A stretch of 64,000 nt of DNA from Lindgomyces ingoldianus (lineage: Eukaryota; Ascomycota; Dothideomycetes; Pleosporales; Lindgomycetaceae), in the NCBI RefSeq assembly GCF_010093535.1, contig NW_022985165.1:1335582-1399581 (forward strand), read 5' to 3'. Positions within the stretch are counted from its first letter, which is position 1. Every line of letters starts with the position of its first letter. Of the stretch, positions 55,666 to 64,000 are shown in pieces. The notes under the pieces are model-generated. The model saw only the letters and a list, made by a program, of their open reading frames with translations, had not been told where the DNA came from and ran no database searches. A program made the translations under genes and the position numbers.

Positions 55666-58600
55666 TTAAGCCTTTAATAGATTATTGTCTTTATCTAGTT
55701 AACAGTTAGCCTACATCTGCAGCGTACATGCTGTTCCCTAGATTAACTACTTAGATAGTAGATTACAAACTTTAAAGCTATAGTAAGTGTTAACAACTAA
55801 TTTAAATAAGAACACATGTGTAACTAATATAATGCATTTTTAAAGCTGCTAAAAAACATAAGCATATAGAACCTGTAGCTAGCAGAGTATAATTACGCTG
55901 CTATAGAAGTAGAGACACAAAATGTTCTAGAAACAACATAGTTTAATGCTGTAGCAAAGGACTTTCTAACTGCTATAAATAAAGTTGCCTCTTATTAGTC
56001 TATAACTTTTTAAAAAAGCAGACAGTTTACACTAAACATAAATTAAAAAAAAATAATAAAGTGCTTTTAAAAACATATAATGTTAAATTATCTAATACAT
56101 ATAAAAAAGCATAAAGCTGCCTTTATAATAGATAACTTATTATACTTTACTAAAAGTAGAAAGACTACTTAGGGCATAAATAAGGACGCTTGTAGTGCAG
56201 AAGTTGCAATGTTAAGAAAATAAAGTAAACCTTAATATTAACATTATTAAGAAGATAATAGGAAGTTATTTTTAAGCTAGAAACCTGCTAAAATAGGAGG
56301 CACTAAATGTCCTACATGCAGACACATCTATGCACTAAAGGACTGCTTCTATGTCTATCTAGACAGAGCACTAGACTAGTAGATGCTAAATAAGAGAGTT
56401 AAAGAGCTTATAGCATTAAAGCGCAAGTATAACTTAAAATTTTAAGGCCTACTAAAAGAGCAGCGTAGACATAATTTAAGAATACTAATTTTAAAAAGTT
56501 TACATATACTTACACTAAAGATACAAGAAGACTAACTTAAAGGCTAAGAAGTATTAAGAGTTAAGGCAGCTACATTGCTAGCTATAGTTAATTTAAACTA
56601 GAATAGATATTTACTAAAAGAATTATTTATTCTTAACTTAAGCTTAATATGCTATATTATAAATAATTTTAATTAGATCTACAACTATTATTTACTAACA
56701 CTAAAAAACTTTATTTAGTCTAGAAACTCTTGCATATAAATTTAAAGCTATAGATTAATTATACTAAGCTTAAAAAGTAAGTATAGAACACATAGTTAAG
56801 CATACAGTCTTGTACTTTATAACGCTGCACTGTGCCTAGACCTGCTGTGCAACCTAGTCTTATTTTACCTACTATAATAAAAAGAAATCTAGTAGGACAT
56901 ATAAGCAGAGCTAACTGCTTTAAAGGCCCTAAATAAGATAATAATTAAAGATCTTATAAAGATTTATAGCTAATAGGTGTTAGAGTACTATCTACTATAA
57001 AAGGGCTTATATTATACACACATAATTAACATAAGAACTAAATATAGTCTATAAAAGGCATTAGTAGAGCTATAGCATAAGTGTCTAGAACACTCTAAAC
57101 TAGCTACACTTTAACACCTTATATAGTAAGCTAAGGGGGTGTAAATTAAAGAAATTACAACAGTTTAATGTAACTTATGTAGCAGAGCTAAGATACAACA
57201 ATAAATTAGCTGTACACTATAAATTAGTAATAGTAGACTTAGTAAAAGACTATTAATTAATTTCTATGCATATAAAGCACAGAGCATTATAAAAAAGTAG
57301 AGTTAAATGCTAATTACTAATAAGTATTCTAGCCTCTAGTAGAACCTCTACTTTAAAGATAATAGGCCTACTAAATTAATTATTAAAGCTTTTATAATTT
57401 TTATTTTTTTTTTAAAGAACTATTATAACATTACTATAAAAGTTATTAAAGCTAATAACAAGATTATAATAGTAAAACTAGAAGTAAAATACTAGCTAGC
57501 ATTGCATAGAATAACTGTTAAGCCTTTAGCACTAGATACATAAGCCTAGAACAAAGGAGCTAAACGCTTAAAAGGTGTAAATAAGAAAAAGTTATAGGCT
57601 ATGTAACTAGATGCTAACTTACTATAGAACATATAGCTATACATTACTAGAGCTAGCGTATACCTATATAATTAGACGCTAAACTATGCTAACAACTAGA
57701 AGACACTATATAAAATCTTCTTTACATAAGTAGCTTTAAATAATAAAGTTATTATATTAATTTAAAAGCTAAGCTTTATATATTTAAAAGCTTATAGCTG
57801 TAAAGTATTTATAATAACTAATAACACATATTAGAATAAATCTAGGCTACAGAGGCTAGACCTAAAGGCGTAGATTAAATATCTAGTTAGGTACTAATTA
57901 TTAAACATTTACTGCGTATAGATACTACTGCTAGCAAAAGTAATCTATACATATAATGTTATTTTTAATAAATACTTAATCTTTAGTAGTAAGCTTAAAG
58001 ACTTAATAGATAACCTTATATATAACATAGTAAAAGAAATTACTATATATATTAGAATAATTAAGCTTCTAACACCTAGTTATTAGCTAGAGATAGAGTT
58101 ATTTTATAAAGATAATACTATAGACAATATATTAAATTTTAATAAAGTAGACCTACTAGGCTACTATTAAGAAAAAAAGATTAAAGATAACTATTTGTCT
58201 TCTTTAAACACTTTGCTACCTACAGTATTGCTTATGCAGTTAATAGCTAGAGCAGCACTAAAGCTAAGCTAAATAAAGTTGTTAAAGACTGTACTATAAG
58301 CTGCAGCTTTTATAGCTAGTATAAGATTTAAAAGTGTAAGAAAGCATAGCAGCAAGACACTAAATAAAGCAGCATTAATAAAAATGCTATTTAAAAAAAA
58401 AACACTTTATAAAAGCTAGCTGCTACTTTTACTATTAACCTAAAAGTAACTAGAGAAGCACTCTCTATATAAAATGTTTAAGGCAGTAGAAAGAACGCAC
58501 CTAGATAGTTATTAGACAATAAAATCTTAGACAGAGGTCTAGATAAAGCTAATTAAGGCAGCTAGACAGCAGATTCTAGATTATATGTAGGTGTACACCT

Positions 58601-59779
58601 ACAAGCTTAATAAGCACTATAGATTATAAAGATGTAAAGCGTAACTAGTAGTCTATAGTAATTAATAAAGAAATATTACTACATAAGATACCTACGCTGC
58701 TACCCTAGCAGGACGCTTATTTTAAATGCTAATAGTAATATCTATACGCTTTAACTTAAAGCTTAAATAATACAACATAACTAATGTGTTTATACATGCA
58801 GCAATTAACTGCAATATCTACATGTAGATGCTAAGAGGCTATTAGAAACTAGGTATAATACTAAAGCTTTAAAAAGCACTATACAGCCTATAAATTTCTT
58901 CTCTACTCTAGTAACACTATTTTATAATAACTATTAAAGGCCTTAGGTTCTTAGCTGTCCTACATAAACTCTACTGTATAACTAAAGCTAGAATATTTAT
59001 CTTCTTTTACATAGACAACCTTATTGTTGTGTACAGAAAAGGCTTTAAAGCAGATGCACAGCGTGTAGTAGACTAGTTACAAGAGAAGTATACCCTAATA
59101 GAAGGCAAGGACCTATAATAGTTCTTAGGAGTTAAAATTATTAAAGATTAACAGCAACAAATAATTTAGCTGTTATAGGCATTATATATTAATAAAATAG
59201 CTAGGCTAGCTAACAGAAAGGACCTGCAGCACGCTACACCTATAAGTAGGATTAAACTTATGCTGCAATCTAGTTTTATAACCTTATTAGAAGTAAATTA
59301 ATATTAGCAGAAGATTAGATCTCTGCTCTTTGCAGTAGTTACTATAAAACTAGACATTGCCTTTGCTACATCACGCCTTGCACAGTTTCTTACAAATCCC
59401 GCATCTGACTATTAGGATGCAGCTAATTAAGTCATCCTGTACCTACATGCGACACAGACGTACGCACTTTAATTAGGAGGAGAAGACTACCTTATAGTAG
59501 CAAGCAATGCGTTATTTGTAGATAATACACTAGATAGAAAAAGCTTTTAGGGCTATGTTATTTAACTATTTAGCAGATAGATTGCATAGTAAGTAAATAA
59601 ATAAGATATAGTTATAACGTTAACAACAGAAGCAGAATTACTTACACTGTCCTAAGTTGCTAAGGAAGCTATGTTTATAAGAATGCTCTTTAATAAACTG
59701 CAGGTTAAGCTGCCTAATTTAACTATTACAATCTAGTGCAACAACAAGCAGACAATCTAACTAGTAAACAAAGAGATAT

Positions 59780-60026
59780 CTTAACTTTAAACCAAGCTCT
59801 AACATGTCAACATCCATAACTACTGGCTCTGACAGGAAGTCTCTTGACAAACGATTAAGGTTGTCCATGTCCCCTCTAGCGAGATGCTTGCAGACGGACT
59901 CACCAAAGCGCTTCCAGCCAGCAAATGGCCAAGCTTTCTTCAGCAAATTCGGCTAGTTGACGTCAGGGAGAGGATAGTCAGTCAGGAAGCGGATATGGAA
60001 GAGATTGAAGCAAGAATGGAAGCCCT
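59780..60026 (+). pseudogene. Copia Pol, C-terminal end (not RIP-degraded)
   Basis: The plus frame through HNYWL, EVS and VVHVPSSEMLADGLTKALPA to LPASKWPSFLQQIRLVDVRE is the standard C-terminus of copia polyproteins after RNase H. From about 59800 composition returns to normal while the RNase H just before is full of stops. The frame runs into the N gap at 60027, so its end is not seen. Confidence 0.7.
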
Positions 60027-60341
60027 NNNNNNNNNNNNNNNNNNNNNNNNNNNNNNNNNNNNNNNNNNNNNNNNNNNNNNNNNNNNNNNNNNNNNNNNNN
60101 NNNNNNNNNNNNNNNNNNNNNNNNNNNNNNNNNNNNNNNNNNNNNNNNNNNNNNNNNNNNNNNNNNNNNNNNNNNNNNNNNNNNNNNNNNNNNNNNNNNN
60201 NNNNNNNNNNNNNNNNNNNNNNNNNNNNNNNNNNNNNNNNNNNNNNNNNNNNNNNNNNNNNNNNNNNNNNNNNNNNNNNNNNNNNNNNNNNNNNNNNNNN
60301 NNNNNNNNNNNNNNNNNNNNNNNNNNNNNNNNNNNNNNNNN
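60027..60341. other. Assembly gap (315 N)
   Basis: All bases are N. From the 5' LTR length of 321 bp, the 3' LTR would begin near 60066, so most of it is hidden here. A gap inside an LTR is typical of repeat collapse during assembly, and its true size may differ from 315. Confidence 0.97.
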
Positions 60342-61807
60342 CATCATTCATCTCAGGAAGCCCAGAAACAGTGCTTCAATCTGACAGCAACATAAGAAAT
60401 AAAATAAGCTATATATTTAAAAATAACATAGGAAATCTGCTTAAACCTAAAAACTTCTAGGGCAGATACAATGTTAATGTGCTGTACCTGCTGCAATTTA
60501 CAGATGTTTTCCTTAAACATTAGCCCTTCTAACCTTTTTACTAAGACAAGCTTTAATAGAGGGTCATTTAGCTAACTTTTCACCGCAACAGCATTAGGTT
60601 AGGCCCCTCTGTGTTTAGCCACAGTAATCTAGTCTTTAACACTAAGCTAGAGATTCTAACATTTCTTATAGTCTTCCTAAGGAGATCTAGATTTTGTTTT
60701 TATATATTTATGTGCCCTAACCCTATATTTAGCAGCTTTAACAAGTGTAAGGCCCTTTAAACTAGTCTTAGGATCTATAGTCTCTTTATCTAGAGTGTTA
60801 AGTCTCTTTCTTCTTAAGGCTTTTATTCTATTACGCTTTAGGGTTGTATTTTTACTGTTAACGCTAATTATGTCTGCAGGTTAACACTTAAGCCTACTAA
60901 GTGCATTAAAATTAATTTAGGTGTAGCGTTTGTTTTATGCAGAACTTATTTTATGCAGCGTATAACAGAGGGCAAGGTTTGTAGTCGTTTTTAGTTAGAA
61001 GAAAGATATGTGTAAATAAATGCCTCCTTTTATAGTTTCCTAAGAGAAAGGCGATATATTTAGCTAGGGCTATAATTAATCCTCTAAACGTTAAAGCACG
61101 TGACAGTGGTAACAGATTTAGCACTACAAACTACAAAAGAATAAATAACACTATCCACTCTCCTACTAGTATTGCATATTCCTAGCTACTGCCTTAACAT
61201 GCGCTAGGCATAATTTATTAAACAAAAGCAGAGAATCGCAGCGGAGAGAATCTTAAAGCTTAAAGGCGCTGCTTAAGTAAAGATTAAGGTGTTACATTTC
61301 CTACATAACCTTAAAATTTTAAGGGATGTAGATAATAAGCATGCTAAAAAACTTACAACATTATTAAAAGTAAGAAATAAGCAAGATATTTTACAATTTT
61401 AAAGTTATGTTCCTACTATTATTAATTAGCATTAGCTTAAGGATGCTATTACAGTTTTAGGAATTTCTGCTAAGCAATTGCTAGATCCACGTGACTGCCT
61501 AGAGCTAGATTTTCCGGCTGGTTTCTAATTAAAATGTCTCTATAGAAAACACTAAATTAAAGCTGCTGCAAATATCTATCTAGACAGCTGCTAGGTTGTG
61601 GATCTATATCTTGCAGGTAAAGGCTCTTCCCTGTATAGAAATAAATTCTTACACTTTTAACTAGATCTTAACAACAACCTAAAAACTAAACTTATTAAAG
61701 AGTACTCCTTTAAAAAACAGCTAAATAATGGCGAAATATACTGCAAAATCTGTGAATACTAAATATCTAGGAACCTGTACTTTAAGAACTAGTAGTGGGC
61801 TTGTTTG

Positions 61808-62911
61808 TAACGTACTTCACGGGCAAGTTGCTCACACACCTAAGTCGCTTACTTTTGCCAAGACCCCACTAAACTACCCTTCCTACACTAATGCATTCCC
61901 CACAACACTACTTAGACGTGCTAAAAGAACGTTAGATATAGCTTACGCTCTAAGCTTTTAAATAAGACATAAAACTCTTAAAGAAATGTGCTATAGCTAT
62001 ATGCAGAGTCTTATAAAAGATAATAAATAACTACAGCACTAGACAACCTTTATAAGCTAATTCTACAGCTAAATTATAAAGGCTAGGCAATAAAAAGAAG
62101 TAGGTAATTATTAAGACTATACTTAAGCTATATGCGCAAGGAATTTCACCTTAGATAGCATTTATAGCTAATATAGCTAATTCTTTGCGCGCTAAGCGTA
62201 ATCTAGGCTATGTTTACATAAACTAGCCTAGTATGTTTATAAAGTGTTATTTAGAGCTTAAAGTAATGTTTAAGCGTAAGTATAACTATAAGAGAGCCCT
62301 CTATAAGAGTCCTAGAGTAATTTAGGGCAGGTTTAGCCTTGTAGAGAATATTAAAGCTAAGTATAGCATCTAGGATAATAACACGTACAACTTTAGTAAA
62401 ATAGAGTTTATAATTAGCTAAATATCTCTTTACTATACTTGCGCTTAAAACTTTACTTTAAGCTCTAAATAACACTTTACAAACGTACTAGGCTAGTTTA
62501 TGTAAACATAGCCTAGATTATGCTTAGCGCGCAAAGAATTAGCTATATTAGCTATAAATGCTATCTAAGGGGAAATTCCTTGCGTATATAGCTTAAGTAT
62601 AGTCTTAATAATTACCTGCTCTTTTTTATTACTTAGCCTTTATAATTTAGCTGTAGAATTAGCTTGTAAAGGTTGTCTAGTGCTATAGTTATTTATTGTC
62701 TTTTACAGAACCTTGCACATAGCTATAGCACATTTCTTTAAAAGTTTTATGTCTTATTTAAAAGCTTAGAGCGTAAGCTGTATCTAACGTTCTTTTAGCG
62801 CGTCTAAGTAGTGTTGTGGGGAATGCATTAGTGTAGGAAGAGTGGTTTAGTGGGGTCTTGGCAAAAGTGAGCGACTTAGGTGTGTGAGCAACTCGCCTGT
62901 GAAGTACGTTA
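61808..62911. mobile_element. Foldback element with arms of about 480 bp and TA target duplication
   Basis: The left arm from 61810 (ACGTACTTCACGGGCAAGTT) and the right arm ending at 62909 are inverted copies that stay alignable to about 62290 and from about 62430. TA lies outside both ends (61808-61809, 62910-62911), as for Tc1/mariner insertions. The centre of about 140 bp has no coding frame. The 77-codon frame at 61728-61961 is only the arm sequence. The right arm keeps some bases the left has lost and the reverse, with transitions typical of RIP. A degraded relative of the arm is at 33025. Confidence 0.75.
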
Positions 62912-62919
62912 CGCAATAT

Positions 62920-64000
62920 CTAAACACAAAGCAAAAAACTTAAAGCAGATTCTCTGTTACAGAGAGTTCATGCATGCATTTAATCTTTAGTTAGACATTC
63001 TAGCATTAAAATGGGGTATGCGATTAAGCACGTTACACAAAATCTTTGCTATAAAATGCTATAAGGTAAGGGTTTTTGCCACGTGTTTCTAATTACTAAC
63101 TATGCTTAATAGGAAAATCTCTGCTACCTTAGGTATATTAAGGAAGTTTAGAACAAGATTCTTCTTAATCTACAAGCAAGGCAGAAGCTAAACAGAGCTA
63201 ATGTAAAAGCCTTAGAGCTTACCGCTCTAGGCGCATGCAGGGCTAATAGGGAACATTTATATAGCTAATTGCGTGGCGGCAAGATTTTTAGTGCTTTTAA
63301 CAAGCAAGAGCGCAAAGCTATGTAGGAAAAAGTGCTATCTATCTCTTTAGACCACTTAATTTCTTCTTTCTATAGCTACTTTAAGGATATAAACTACTTC
63401 TAAGGGCCTGTTAAGTGTGTAAAATCACTTTTAAAGTTGTTGCTAAGGGATTCTGTATCCTCTGCCCTCTTAAGAGCGTTTAGGGATAGGAATTAGAGAG
63501 TTAACTAATACGTAGTTTAGAAATCTAAGTCTAGATTTATACTTAGGCTAGGAGATTTATTAGATAGAGAAGATTTTGCACTTTAATAGATATAGATTAT
63601 TGCTATGCGTTACTCTAAAGCAAAACTAGACTAGAAACCTAGCAAGGCAATCTTATGCAAGATTGCTGCTCACGCTTATTAATTAGGATTTAAGTCCACG
63701 CCAATCCTCAACTTAATGCAGGGGTCTGCTAATAGGCAGATTGCTCTTAAAGCCCTACTAGAGGCTCAGAGACTAGATCGCTTTAAATATAATGCTGCTG
63801 CCTTTAAGGAGTACATAGAGCAAATAGTTAGATTTTTTTCCACAGCTAAGGCACTAACAGAAGAGGAGGCAAGAAATATATATAAGGTTGATAATAATGG
63901 AAGGCCACCTAAAAGATGCGGGGTTCTAAAACCAAAGGACCACAAACAGGACAAGTTGTTACTGTTTTTAGATAAGTTGCACAACACTAATAAGCAACAG
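62920..64000 (+). pseudogene. DUF3723-like protein relic, running off the window
   Basis: From about 63170 the plus strand reads, through stops, GACRANREHLYS, AFNKQERKAM, LISSFYSYFKDINYF and IIAMRYSKAKLD, then a continuous frame from about 63680: LGFKSTPILNLMQGSANRQI, ALLEAQRLDRFKYNAAAFKE and KRCGVLKPKDHKQDKLLLFL. The order (aromatic F-x-D-x-NYF, AMR-H/Y, LGF-x-S-x-I, then RCG and D-x3-LFLD-x-LH) is how I remember fungal DUF3723 proteins, which are of unknown function and frequent cargo of Starship giant elements. Stops upstream fit CAG/CAA-to-TAG/TAA change, while the last 300 bases are almost unharmed. The 3' end lies beyond 64000. Confidence 0.5.

Larger units (their letters stand above)
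54978..60391 (+). mobile_element. Ty1/copia LTR retrotransposon, RIP-degraded, with GCAAC target duplication
   Basis: The 5' LTR is 54983-55303 (321 bp), starting TGTCAGAT and ending ATCTGACA, an 8-bp inverted pair. The 3' LTR ends at 60386 with the same ATCTGACA, and the sequence before it (CATCTCAGGAAGCC...) matches the 5' LTR; its first part lies in the N gap. GCAAC flanks both ends at 54978-54982 and 60387-60391. Inside, in copia order, are gag (55336 on), a zinc knuckle CPTCRHIYALKDC (about 56308), a pre-integrase segment (LWHKCLEHSKLATL, about 57065), reverse transcriptase with YIDNLIVVYRK for YVDD (about 59010), RNase H with TTEAELLTLS (about 59625) and the HVPSSEMLADGLTKALPA tail (about 59865-59918). 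Stops throughout make it dead. Confidence 0.9.

Noticed and set aside
61728..61961. 77-codon frame
   Set aside because: It overlaps the foldback arm and is explained by that repeat.
1..64000. CRISPR arrays, prokaryotic operons, tRNA or rRNA genes
   Set aside because: The window is fungal nuclear DNA; the only regular array is the 90-bp minisatellite, and no tRNA box A/B pair or rRNA segment was recognised by eye.

Overview
The window looks like nuclear DNA of a filamentous ascomycete (Pezizomycotina). The evidence is short GT-AG introns of about 49-98 bp, fungus-specific families (fungal-rhodopsin-domain membrane proteins, a GH72-type wall protein, LPxEL F-box-like proteins, DUF3716- and DUF3723-like segments), and large AT-rich blocks in which C is replaced by T in CpA context, the signature of repeat-induced point mutation (RIP). 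The genus cannot be told from the sequence.

Layout. 1-4.6 kb is a gene-free RIP island. 4.7-11.2 kb holds a P450 flanked by two paralogous seven-helix proteins that share intron positions. 11.2-16.5 kb is gene-poor with decayed coding fragments. 16.5-28 kb carries a third rhodopsin-domain gene, a small secreted cysteine protein, a hAT-type miniature element with perfect 8-bp target duplications, a transmembrane GH72-like protein that has lost both catalytic glutamates, a secreted neprosin-domain protein and a membrane DnaJ protein. 28-31.3 kb has a decayed and an intact F-box-like gene. 32.9-37.3 kb is a second RIP island. 37.35-40.59 kb is bounded by 42-bp inverted repeats with TA duplications and contains a pogo-type transposase N-terminus, a BTB gene and a kinase-like relic. 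41-51 kb is a graveyard: a sirtuin pseudogene, an LPxEL-type gene split by a second hAT-type element, a DUF3716-type relic, a coiled-coil gene and a 90-bp minisatellite. 52.4-64 kb is a third RIP island with a copia retrotransposon (GCAAC target duplication, 3' LTR mostly lost in a 315-N gap), a foldback TA-flanked element and, at the right edge, a DUF3723-like relic of the kind often seen in Starship giant transposons.

No gene cluster with a single clear pathway is evident. The intact genes are mostly membrane or secreted proteins lying between transposon islands, the arrangement expected of a fast-evolving accessory region. The strongest unusual items are the catalytically dead, membrane-spanning GH72-like protein, the TIR-bounded segment carrying a BTB gene, and the F-box-like gene whose reading frame is restored exactly when the inserted hAT-type element and one target copy are disregarded.
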